This document shows, piece after piece, positions 1 to 9,950 of a stretch of 64,000 nt of DNA (positions within the stretch are counted from its first letter, which is position 1; the number at the start of each line of letters is the position of its first letter). The DNA is taken from assembly GCA_002946415.1 (NCBI GenBank), contig NJPS01000046.1, positions 1,116,001 to 1,180,000 on the forward strand, read 5' to 3'. A model generated the notes under the pieces. The model made no database searches. It was not told the origin of the DNA and worked only from the letters and a program-made list of their open reading frames with translations. This stretch comes from Rutstroemia sp. NJR-2017a BVV2 (Eukaryota > Ascomycota > Leotiomycetes > Helotiales > Rutstroemiaceae). Made by a program: the position numbers and the translations under genes.

Positions 1-34
1 GCCCACCTAATCTTGCTCTGATTCGAACTCGCAG

Positions 35-1156
35 ATTCTCTATGTCGTAATGGCATCGTTCCTTTTCGTTGGTGTTCAGCATGGTATAGGTCAGCACGAA
101 GACAATCTGGACGTAGACGATGTGGTGGAAAGCTCAAAGGTAAATCTGTGTGTCGGTCGCCTTGAAGGGCGTTATTAACATTCAACAGTACCTCTGGCTC
201 ACCATTCTCTTCTACATAAATGTCGTTACTGTTGTTAAAGCATCCATGACCACATGCCTTCTCCGTGTAACATTTGGGAGCCCATACGAATATATCCTCT
301 GGGGGCGCTCGCCGCGAACTTCATTCTGTGCTTCATCGCAAGCTTTTATATGATCTTCAACTGTCACCCCATTGAGTACGCATGGACGCAAGCCGATGCG
401 GATGTTGCTGGATACTGCAATTATGATTCAGCCGATGCACTGGGGTACGCTTGGGCTGGATTCTCGATTGCGCTGTATGCGCTGCATGTTCTTATTCCGG
501 TCTTTCTGGTTTGGAACATGCAAATGCATATCAAGAAGAAGATTTTCGTAGTTACAGTGCTAGGACTGGGATTGATGTAAGAAATCTAACAGCATTCGAA
601 GCAACTACGGATACTGACTTCATATTAGTGCAGGTGTCGCCGCCTGTGTGCGTATAGGGGTATTCGCCGTAGATCTGGATTATGCAGATCCGCTCTGTAC
701 GTGTTCTAGTATCTACCCAACTCTCGGAAACTAACACACGAGATAACAGACACCATCTCACCCACATTAATTTCCTCCGTAGCCGAGGCTGGCCTCGGAA
801 TCGTCGCTATCTGCATGGCAACCCTGCGACCTCTACTACGGCATTGGCGAATCAAAGGCTTCACCGAATGTGAATCAAGCCCAGAAGATGGCCAACCTCG
901 CCATCATGATGAGCACAAAATGTCAACCGTATCGCGCATTTTGGAAAAGTTCACCGGCGCAGGTGCACACACTGTAACTGTGATAAATCACGGCAGTCAC
1001 GCCACAATCGACTCGCCGAATGGGATTAAGGAGAGGAAAACGTTTCAGGTCAAGACTTATCAAAGAAGGAGCACGGAGATTCAGCGCGAGTGGGAAATGC
1101 AAACGAAGGCTGGAAAGATACCCGATGCGGATGAAGTGAATACTGGCGGATGGTAG
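35..1156 (+). CDS. PTH11-type rhodopsin-fold 7-TM membrane protein, 5' partial, frameshifted
   Basis: This is the 3' part of a fungal rhodopsin-domain (PTH11/SAT4-like) integral membrane protein, a plasma-membrane receptor-like family whose ligands are mostly unknown. The start lies upstream of the window: an acceptor AG at 33-34 opens the first visible exon. Readable exons are 35-139, 189-576, 629-696 and 750-1156, with introns 140-188, 577-628 and 697-749. Typical landmarks are the YLWLTILFY and LAANFILCFIASF helices, the NCHPIEYAW segment, GLIAGVAACVRIG and a polar cytoplasmic tail after HWRIKGF. Within exon 189-576 the frame changes: the first half (to about 304) is open in one frame, the second half in another, and adding one G to the G run 301-305 joins them without loss of residues. 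It is therefore a pseudogene or carries a homopolymer sequencing error. The family call is firm; the intactness is not. Confidence 0.75.
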
Positions 1157-1538
1157 AGTAAGATAGGTTTGTGGGTAAGGAGCAGTTCGTGTGAAATTCA
1201 TCTTTAGACATGGGTGGAGAAGTTGCGTAAAGAGACCGTTTCAGCTTTAGGTTAAATTTCTAGTTCGTTCATTTTAAGACTGTGCTTTATGATCATTCGG
1301 TTTTGATTCCTTATAACCTAAACTGGTAATATCATTTCAACACATGATCTAACTTTGCCCCGATGACTCGTAAGCCATATAGGCATGCCCATGCATTTTG
1401 CCGTACCTGTCATCTCCCATGTTTGTATACCCTCAATGAACCATCCATCACACCCGGTATAATCCTATAATACAATATACCCAACCCAAAATCTTACACT
1501 TCCACCTCCACCACCATCTCCTCCTCTCCTTCCCTCTC
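1157..1538. other. Convergent 3' intergenic stretch
   Basis: This interval separates the 3' ends of the PTH11-type gene and the DUF4202 gene. I see AT-rich sequence around 1457-1490 of the kind found near fungal 3' ends, and no further gene. Confidence 0.5.
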
Positions 1539-2126
1539 CTACCCCCCCAACGCCTTCTCCACCAACCCCCTACTCTTCTCACTCATACCAATCTCCAGCG
1601 CCAACCTCCTGCCCTCCTCACTCATCTTCCCCCACGTCTTCCTCAATATCCCCAGCATCTTCTCCTCCTCCATCCCCTTCTCAAACTCCTCAAACTGATC
1701 ATCCAGAAACACCAAACACGCCACATCCTCCAACACCTGCGTCTCCTCGTTCTCCCGCAGATCCTCCTTCCGTATCAGCGCCGCCACCGCTTCCGCTTCT
1801 TCACTCGTAAAATTACATCCGATACAAATCGCGGCCGCGAGATCGCCCTGCCGTTTCTTGAGGAACGTCCGCCAGGCGAAATACCCGGCTTTGGTCGCGG
1901 GGTAGGATGACCGTGGGATTTCCCATCGGCGGAAGTGTTGGGCGCGGATGGCGACGCGGAGGATGGGGGAGGCGTGGGGCGAGCGCAGGGTGAGGTAGTG
2001 TGTCATTTTGCGCGCGTAGTGCAGTTCGTAGGGGATGGGCTGGTTGTCGATGAGGATGGTGGTCGGGTCTTGGGCGTGGGCTTCGTCGATTAGGGAGATG
2101 GCTGCTTCGTAGTTTTCGGCGGCCAT
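1539..2126 (-). CDS. DUF4202 domain protein
   Basis: An uninterrupted 195-residue protein that matches the DUF4202 family, conserved in bacteria and fungi and sometimes labelled glutamyl-tRNA synthetase-like without biochemical support. Family landmarks are visible in order: an N-terminal AISLIDEAHAQDP helix, the PYELHYARKMTHYL segment, RAQHFRRWEIPRSSYP, a middle LIRKEDL helix, and the closing VACLVFLDDQFEEF and GILRKTWGKMS motifs. These cover the whole protein, so it is a single-domain member of normal length. The frame stays open upstream to 2336, but that extension is low-complexity Thr/Pro sequence and the ATG at 2126 lies just before the conserved start, so I chose it. The function is unknown; a metal-dependent hydrolase-like fold is only a guess from the His-rich conserved motifs. 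Confidence 0.85.
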   Translation of the reverse strand: MAAENYEAAISLIDEAHAQDPTTILIDNQPIPYELHYARKMTHYLTLRSPHASPILRVAIRAQHFRRWEIPRSSYPATKAGYFAWRTFLKKRQGDLAAAICIGCNFTSEEAEAVAALIRKEDLRENEETQVLEDVACLVFLDDQFEEFEKGMEEEKMLGILRKTWGKMSEEGRRLALEIGMSEKSRGLVEKALGG

Positions 2127-3157
2127 GGTGGTGGGTTGGTTGGTTGGAGGAGTGGTTGTGCGGGTTGTTAGGATGCAGTGTTTGGAGCCTGATGGCTTGT
2201 GTTTGGGATTGGATGATGCGGCTGTTGTCGTTGTCGTAGATGGGATTGCGCGGGGAATGATGCGCTTGGTTTTTGGACGGACTCGTAAACTTTGGAATGC
2301 GGGGGTTACGATAAGAGGTCCGATAAGAGGTGGCACGTGATATTACATTTAAGGTTGGTGCCGCCAGCCTTGTTTGTTTCCAGGCACGCCAGGTTCTATC
2401 TCGACAACTCCTTAGAGATGAAGAAGTTGCTTCTGTCCTCTGGCCGTGCTGGGCAATATCAACAATTCAAAACTATAGCTGAGAAAGCCTCAGCATGCAC
2501 TCCTTGCTGCGACTATAATTCCGAAGCGCGTGTTCTGATCCGCGAATCCGATCGTTCGAACCCCTACCCTTGTGACAGCATTGAAAGCCCAACAGAATCC
2601 AGAATCCTGTCCACAACAGATGGCCGCTTCGAGTTTTAGAATCTTCCGCTCAGTCAGTCCCGTCTCAAGTCTTGACCGTCTTTTATCCTCCCAGTTTGTA
2701 TGCGCATGAGGCGCATGAGGTCATTGGTTCGGTCGCCGCAATGGCTGTGTCCTTCCTAGAGCTTGCGATATTCCTCCAACGTTAGGCACAGCAAAGCGTA
2801 TTGGGCCTCGTTTTGGACTGAAGCATGCCTCAAACCGTCTGTTTGATGCTTCGGCGTCAAGACGCGGTTGTTCCCGTCTAGACCAGAGAGCCGTGGGATC
2901 ATAGTCCTGATGATGTCAACCAGCCAGTCGTTATACGACGCCTCTTTACGACAAATCAACGAGATCCTGCTCGGTGCCTACAGTATATTAAGGGCTCTCT
3001 TCATGATACTCCAGGCAGGCTATCGATCATACTCACTTTTGTCACTCTTTTCGTCACTCTTTCCATACAGAACTCGGTGCTTTGGTAGCATTTATATCTT
3101 GGTTATAACCCAATATTTCTTAACCACTAAGTGGATTCATTTCCTATTCTAAAAGCA
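2127..3157. other. Intergenic region upstream of module gene A
   Basis: No gene is supported here. The right part looks like a promoter: a TATATTA at 2984-2990 followed by pyrimidine-rich leader sequence near 3030-3075. Short open stretches on both strands (for example 2756-2959 minus) lack starts, splice context or recognisable similarity. Confidence 0.4.
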
Positions 3158-3973
3158 ATGTCGACTAAGTATAACAATGGCATGCTTGGTGGTGGTCAGG
3201 TGCGTGAACGTTAGTGCAAGCCATACATTCTCGTGGAATATACTGATAAGGTTGAAGTTTATGTTGATGACAAGTCTGTGAAGGTAAAAATGCACATGGA
3301 GGGAATCTTTGAAGACGAATATATCGAGGAATTATTCGCGACTTATCGTTCTGTCACTTCTGTGAAAACAAATAAGTCCTACCATATCGTCTATTTGGAT
3401 AAAGAGAATAAAAAACATACGGACTTCATAAAGTATATGAGGGTCAAAGCGGGAAAAACGTACCTGGAACATCAGGTAGTTGTTTTGGACCATGCCGACT
3501 ATTGTATTATGACGCTCGAAGGGTATCCGATCCGGGGCATGACTTACGAAGAAAACCGGAAGTCGACGGTGAAAGCTCCTTCTCTGGAGCTAGAACCCGG
3601 CCAAGAATCACCTAGAAATAGAAAGAGAGCCGCAACACCGAAGCCAATCAATAATCAGGCACATACCCCTAGTAAAATACATGATCGACAAGGGCATCAT
3701 GATCGAAGGCAACATAGCCAAGACCGCCAACACGACCAACACAGCGTAAAGCCCAAGGGGAACAAATTCTCTCTCAGCAGCATGTTCAGACCAAAGAAAC
3801 GCGATGGCTCCAGACATCGTGACAGCCCACCGGCCCATCGAAGCGAAAGGCCCAAAAATGGGAAATCGAAATTCTCTCTCAGCATGTTTGGATCAAAGAA
3901 TGGCCATAGACCAAAACATGGTGACTACCGCGACGAAAGGGAGCGTCTAAGTCTCCTCGGAGTCCAGAGGTGA
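3158..3973 (+). CDS. Module-family protein A (one module plus basic tail), unknown function
   Basis: Not a family I recognise. Best model: exons 3158-3199 and 3251-3973 (254 residues), removing a 51-nt phase-0 intron with a GTGCGT donor and an AAG acceptor. The intron also removes an in-frame TAG at 3212-3214. The N-terminal third contains one copy of the module shared with the next two genes: a beta-like VKVKMH strand, an EDEYIEELF helix and a YHIVYLDKENKKH strand pair. A second beta-rich stretch (HQVVVLDHADYCIMTLEGY) follows. The C-terminal half is polar and basic (HDRQGHHDRRQHSQDR) and contains a duplicated KFSLSSMF/KFSLSMF element followed by Lys-rich sequence. There is no signal peptide or membrane segment, so it is probably intracellular. 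If the intron is wrong, translation from 3158 would stop at TAG. Confidence 0.55.
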
Positions 3974-6205
3974 ACCATTTCCGTTATTTTGTCGGTCTCT
4001 GGAAGCATATAAGTGCGCTCTAGTTCATTGAAGGAAGGGAGGAAGAATTTCATTTGTTTTGTATCTGTGTCATATAATATATTTCAACGTTTTCCTCGTT
4101 TCAGCATGAAGATGTGTAGGTTTCTAGTAGTTGGGGATCTGGTAAATGCATCATCTCAAGATCTTTTCAATGATGAATATCCGTCCTTCGCTCGCATACG
4201 TGAGTTATGAATAATCTGCTTCGGTTATCTTTCGTCGGGGCTCTAAAGTCTGTCCTCTGGATGTATGTTGCATGATCTTACGGAAGGGTAGTCAGGAAAA
4301 GGGAAATTCGTAGGCGTGAATCACCGAATAGACGTGAGCGAGCGGATTCTTTCGAGCGTCGTGACTAGATGATCACCTACGTCTCCTTTAAAGGTTCCCC
4401 TCATTTCATTATGTTGTTGGTCTTCCGCGTTATCATTGTGCTTTTGTTTATTTTGGGAATGAGAACCTACCTTATCTGTGCTGTATCTTCAGATCCATTT
4501 TATTATTACTTTTCTTAGTACAATTTTCTTGGCCTTCGCGTTTGTGCACGTGTGCAAATCCAAGGTTTCATCTGGGGACTGTTGAGGTGAAGCTGGGTCC
4601 AATATCTGGTTTCAGGTTGTAATGATTAGTAGTTACTCCAAGAAGGCTGCAGTAAAGGTCGTGCATCTATTGTTCCCTTCATTGATAAGTTCATGAAGAA
4701 TTTTTGGCCCGGAAGATATGACCGGGTCGAAACGCCGCAGCATGGAAAACTGCCTAGAAGTCTACGCTAGCCACATGATGGGGCCTGATGGGGTGTTGGT
4801 CAGTTTTCGGGTGATGCGTGTCTCGTAGTGGCTCCCCAGCATGGGAGTTCTCATTTCTTTAAATGGTTTTACCCGATTTGGATCGCGCTGTATTTGTCAA
4901 GTAATAGAATCATGGTTGCGAACTCCGGCAATGATTCGGGAGAGAAGTCCATGAGATCACGAAAGATAGATCCGACCAAAGAATTCTAGGATCGGCATTA
5001 GCCTGGAGGGTTTGAAGACTGTAAGTGCTTGGTATCCACAAAACCCTGTCGTATGATTAACCAACATATATATCAGGTTGTGGCAAGAAGCATGGGAAAG
5101 ATTGGATATTTTCTGTCAGCAACGACACTCAGTGAGATATCGAATGAACTCTTTGCGACTTTTTCATTTGGAGTTCATCTTTGTCTACTTTTGCGTATAC
5201 ATTATGTTTTTATTTTCTTGCTCTACGATTACGGATAGTAAGCTTGTAATTGTGCCACAACGACCCCTTATGAATACCACCAGTATCATCTACCAGAAAA
5301 TGATAGATATAGTGCATATTTCTCAATGCGGAATTTCGCTCGTGAGATAAGCATGGTATTTGCTGACAAATGAGATTAAGACCCAGGACGATCTGGATCT
5401 TGGATCTGTCATCGTGTGAAGGCCACTGAAGGAAGGGGTTAAAGATTTCTAAGTGGTACTGCAAGGCTAAGTTAGAGATGAATGGTCAGATTCATAAGCT
5501 TTAAGGTTGAATTGAACCAACAGTCGTGTCCTTGATCCTTCGAAAAATGCGGGAGCGCGCGCCTCGAAAGTGGTATATTCTCACGGTCGCCCTGAGACAG
5601 CCACAATCAGGAAGTTTGAGGTCGCTTGGCGTGAGGCCCCCTTTTTCCTGCATACGATCGCAAACCCAGCTTGTGTAGTCATTTTCGTGTCTATTCTCTA
5701 CACAATAATACTATCAGTTCCGGTTGTATGAAGTCCAATACTTGAGCATCCTGTTAGTTTAGGAACTTTAGGTTGCGCTCAATTAACCCTCACGAACATG
5801 TCGGTGAGCTACTGGCCAGTGCGGGCTGTTGAGCCGAGTGTGCAAATGCACCAATCATCCCCTTTCCGCCGGCTGCACCGAAGGTGTGTCCCAGGCAACA
5901 TTGCTCAAAGGCCATGACAGAGGTCAAAATGCTTTTAGGTGCAAATTGCTTGTGATGAGCCCAAAGTTGGCCCTCAGCCATTGCGTACAAGCGGCCAAGT
6001 TCTTGCCAAGATTCTCCGTCTAGATCAAAGGGTCCTAAATAAGTGTGAAGAAGGCTTTTGTAGGCCGTTGGAGCAAGGCATGAAAATTTCACACATTGGT
6101 CGGTGTTGGCTTGACCCTGTTGCTCTGTGCATATGTTCTACTGCACACGCACAACTTTTGGACACTCTGTGCTAGTTTTCATCGGATTTGAGCACTAGCT
6201 TCACC
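3974..6205. other. Long intergenic stretch with coding-like fragments
   Basis: No complete gene can be built. There are isolated exon-like pieces, for example plus strand 5075-5220 beginning LWQEAWERLDIFCQQ after an acceptor-like CAG at 5076, and an open minus-strand piece at 5790-6092. None connects to a start, a stop and consistent splice sites. The region may be a decayed gene between module genes A and B. Confidence 0.35.
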
Positions 6206-9200
6206 ATGTCTTCCGATGAGACGACAGAATATGAGTCCAGTATTTTACACAAGGGGACCAGGCGTTGTGAGTAAATCTCTTCCCATTTCAGATGGCAATG
6301 GCTGATTAATATATCAAACACTTCGTAGATTACTGGAAAAGGTTCACTCCTATAACAGAGAACGCTAAACCTAATCATTTGAGGCGTCAAATTCGTGTCC
6401 GGAATAAAGACAATGTGAAAGTCGATAGAATAACAATTGAGAAATTAATTGGTGTTGCATACGCAGCAGATCAAGGTGAAGGCAAACATAGATTCGAAGA
6501 CCAGGGAATCTCTGAGAACGAAATGCCTGTATGGACTTTGATTAAACCACCGGGTGGAAAACTCCAGCTCATAGCAACAAGGAACGGGAGTAGGTCAAGA
6601 AGCTTTAAAGTTGGTGTTGGAACAAGAGCATCTCATTAACTCAATCGCAGCTGAGCATCCTAGTTCATACCATAACTATGATACATTCACACTCCCAACG
6701 AAGAAGAAAGTGGAATTCGGAGAGAAGAGAGTCGCACATTCGTCAGAAGGTGGACTGATCCCCCAAGCTACAAGCTATCGTGAGTTTTGGTACCGTTTCC
6801 CGTGCAGATCTGGCTAAGTGGTATCTTAGTTATAATCGATGGTATCGGCATTGAACTACTAAATGATACCAGCAAACCAGTTAGTATCAAAGATGCCCGG
6901 AAATTCCTTGAGAAGGAGCTGCAACAGAGTCGGGATATAAACAGCGTGAACGGCTTGACCGGTAAAGAGACCGATATCTCACAATGGCTATATTGGCGAA
7001 TTAAGTTTGTCAATCCCTGGGACGAGTCGATAATTGCACAGCGATACCATCCGCATGGCAGAACAAAGACATGTCAGTCTGCCAATTTGGGCAATATATC
7101 CTGAGCTCTCACTGATATTTTGCAGATATTCTGGCGCAAATGCGATCCGCGCCTAATGGTAGCGAGATCAAAGTAAGAAATATGACAGGCTTCAACTTAA
7201 GCTATTCCGCAATATCCTTAAAAATTTCAAAGTCTGAGCTTACCAGCACCAATGATGACACATTATATTTGCTTAAAAATCACAACGGGAATTTTGAATG
7301 GGAGAAATCGAGATCCTCTCCCTATCGCCGACGTTCTAACTCTCACGCCGGACTGAGGGAGAGACCGGGTAAGCAACGAAGACCACTCTAAATTTACCTT
7401 GCAACAGAGACTGACAGTTATATCTAGAGAGTTCAAAACGATTGTCTAATCACCTCAATTCTCTCAATTCTCCTATTTCTACCCAAGATTATTATCCTGC
7501 ACCTCATAAAAAAGGAACTACAGTAGGGTGTAAGTGTAGTCGATCCTCCTCGTGAAATAAGCAGCGACACTGACTTTCAGCTAGATACACCTAGGGTCCA
7601 CACTAGGCATGACGAAGATGTCAGTGTTACTAACATTAGCAGTGAAGATGTTAAAGACTCCGGTAAGATTTAGAGAATCATCAACGATATTAAGGAGGCC
7701 AAGATATTCACCGAAGATGACTATCGCACCATCAGGTTCTTTGTTGATGAGCCTAGTCCACGGTTGATAGCCATAGACGGATCTGGAGTACTAAGGGGTC
7801 GTTGGACTACAGATAGCTTTCAAAAGGGGTCATCTGAGCCCGTGTCGCATTCAAAACACCGGCACAAGGGTCGAGAAGAAAAGAGCCAAACGCGGCAACG
7901 CAGCAGGGGAACAGCCGGAACTGATAGCGAAGCGTTCAGTGTCTGGGAACGTGTCGTCAAGAAGCCTTCATCACTTGCTAGCAATGTAATACGCAAATGC
8001 TTTACGCATAACCCAGAGTTGGTATCAGTATCCTTGGTTCATAGCGGCAGACCTACAAATGGACTCCATCGGAAGGACGCAAAGATAAGATGTAAGTGTT
8101 CAGTATGAATCTTTTGAGTTCCCAAGAAGCTTATGCAATCCTACAGATTATGGTTACAAAGTTGAGAATCGCACGCATGCTGATGTATGGTGGGATGAGA
8201 TTGTAGCCGGTCTGAGCAAGTGCCTCAAATTCCCAGCAAAGGAGAATGAACAAGAGTGCATAATCCGCTCTCTTTACACCAAGAGGCAGGCGGAAACAGC
8301 TAAGTTGATGGTTCATAAAACAATCCAGCGACCCAAGCATGAATCGGAAGTTAGACAGTACTCCATAATGGCCTGGATGAACCTCGGTGATTCATTTAAC
8401 GGATGCCCGTACAACAAAAAACATGTAAAGGGCGAGGTAAAAGTTTGTGAGTCTATTCTGTTCTTCCCAATGCTTCTTTGCCGTAACTGATGAGCCATGT
8501 GCAGATCATCATGCAGGCGCGCCACGATATACTCTTAGTATCCGTAATAATCTAGACGAGAAGTGGAACGAAAACTTATGGGAGCTTGTAAACAAGCAAC
8601 TCATGCACATCAAGAATCTCCCTTATTCCAATGATGGCCAGGTCTGGAAACTCCAACATTATGATGATACAAAAAGTGCACACGTCAAACTTATCAGTTC
8701 AGACGAAATAACAACTTTCCCTTTCATTCTCGGAACCGACGACGGCTGGTACCAGTCGCGGGGGAACAGTCAACACTCTTCCTCACATCGTCATGACACA
8801 CCCGTACTGCCCGTACCTATGCTCGAAGATGACATCCATCCCTTTCCGAGCAATTCGAACAGACGTGTTTCAGCAGATCATCGCGCACCGGTCACCCAGG
8901 AGAGGCATACCACCGGCCCAGGCCACACCAGTACCCATCTTCCTTACAATAACACTCAGAATTTCGCTTCTCCCCCGCCTCCTCCAAAACCCGCCCGAAG
9001 AAGGAGTGAGAGTCAAGATCGCAATGGACGAGAAAACGACACTCGAGGAGGTGACTACACTCGACGGGACGACTACACCCGAGAACGCAACTACCCTCGA
9101 GGAGGCAAGTACGACGAGTTCTATAGGAATGGAAAATCCAGAAGTGGAAAGGGAAGGTCAAACGGAACACGTAAAAAGGCATTAGATGTCTTGAAGATCC

Positions 9201-9289
9201 TTAAGGGAAAGGACCCAAACTGGAGTAGCGACTCGGAAGCTGGCGATAGGAACAAGGTATGGCCTGGGTATAATCATAGGTATGCATAG
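6206..9289 (+). CDS. Module-family protein B, about six modules in phase-1 exons, unknown function
   Basis: Rebuilt as ten exons: 6206-6266, 6329-6589, 6651-6779, 6830-7072, 7126-7368, 7428-7529, 7585-7662, 7717-8091, 8147-8446, 8505-9289 (858 residues). All nine introns are phase 1 and all internal exons are multiples of three. Modules sit in exons 2, 4, 5, 7-8, 9 and 10. Each has a strand ending in Asn (IRVRN, IELLN, IKVRN, VSVTN, YKVEN, LSIRN), then usually a helix and a Trp/Tyr-containing strand (PVWTLIKP, YWRIKF, QVWKLQHY). Exons 3 and 6 are polar linkers. The C-terminus, from about residue 690, is disordered: a run of prolines, then Arg/Asp/Tyr repeats (TRGGDYTRRDDYTRER) and a Lys-rich end. 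No membrane segments or signal peptide are seen. Intron 7 is the weak point: its 54 nt contain an in-frame TAG at 7671 but otherwise read as module sequence. The function is unknown. Confidence 0.6.
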
Positions 9290-9950
9290 CCTCCGAATGC
9301 CCATTATCATTGTTTTGATACTATTTGATGTTTCAGCATTCGTCTGCCCTCCTTATAGTTTGTATTTAGATTCTGTGTCGATTTTTTGAAATTTCGTTAA
9401 TTGATTTCCCTCCTCCGCACTCCTACACTGACTGACCTGACCGGTGAAAATCATTCGACGCACTGCGTCCATAACTCTTTTAATTCTCCTCGTAGAGTAG
9501 CACAAACCCTGAGTCTAACCTCAAAGCTCATGGTTCTGTCTCGTACACTTCCAGTCGTGTTGTATGTAACAATTTGTCAATATCTCCTCCCTAAGTTCCA
9601 ACACTTACAAGTTACCGCCCATGCATGATCTCGCAACCACCTCGAGACTCTCAATTTCCTGATTTCAAAGGCACTAAAACTGACACAGCTTATCTTATTC
9701 TCTATGACAGGCAACGGCCACGGTCAATTAATTGCCCACTCACTCGTAAATTCCATCCGGCCACCAACAAGGCCGCCGCACCGCCCAATCCATCCTCTAT
9801 AGGATGTACATTTTCGTACACCAACAGACCTTATGTATAACATGGCGCCTAAAATACTCGCGGTGCGTTAGTTTAAATACCCTGCTCTCTTTCATTCTTA
9901 CAACAGGTGCTGACTCGATTAAAAATTTGCCACTTACATATTGAGAAAAT
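9290..9950. other. Intergenic region between module genes B and C
   Basis: No gene is supported. An ATG at 9842 opens a short frame (MAPKILA) with a GTGCGT donor after seven codons and an acceptor at 9906. Splicing there keeps a frame open into the first exon of gene C, but in the wrong frame, so it is at most leader or uORF sequence. Confidence 0.4.

Noticed and set aside
2127..2336. N-terminal extension of the DUF4202 protein to 2336
   Set aside because: The extension is Thr/Pro low complexity and the conserved domain starts right after the ATG at 2126.
3212..3214. In-frame TAG near the start of module gene A, suggesting a pseudogene or stop readthrough
   Set aside because: A 51-nt intron 3200-3250 with a GTGCGT donor and an AAG acceptor removes it and keeps the frame; AAG acceptors are used elsewhere in this window.
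5790..6092. Open minus-strand frame of 100 codons upstream of gene B
   Set aside because: No splice context, no recognisable domain, and it lies in the likely promoter of gene B.
6529..6574. A 46-nt intron candidate in gene B exon 2
   Set aside because: It would remove PVWTLIKPPGGKLQLIA, which aligns with the closing strands of other modules; the phase-1 intron 6590-6650 fits the family better.
9842..9862. Upstream ATG (MAPKILA) with splice donor as the start of gene C
   Set aside because: Splicing to 9907 leads into exon 1 of gene C in the wrong frame and then to a stop in exon 2; the ATG at 9951 keeps all downstream exons in frame.
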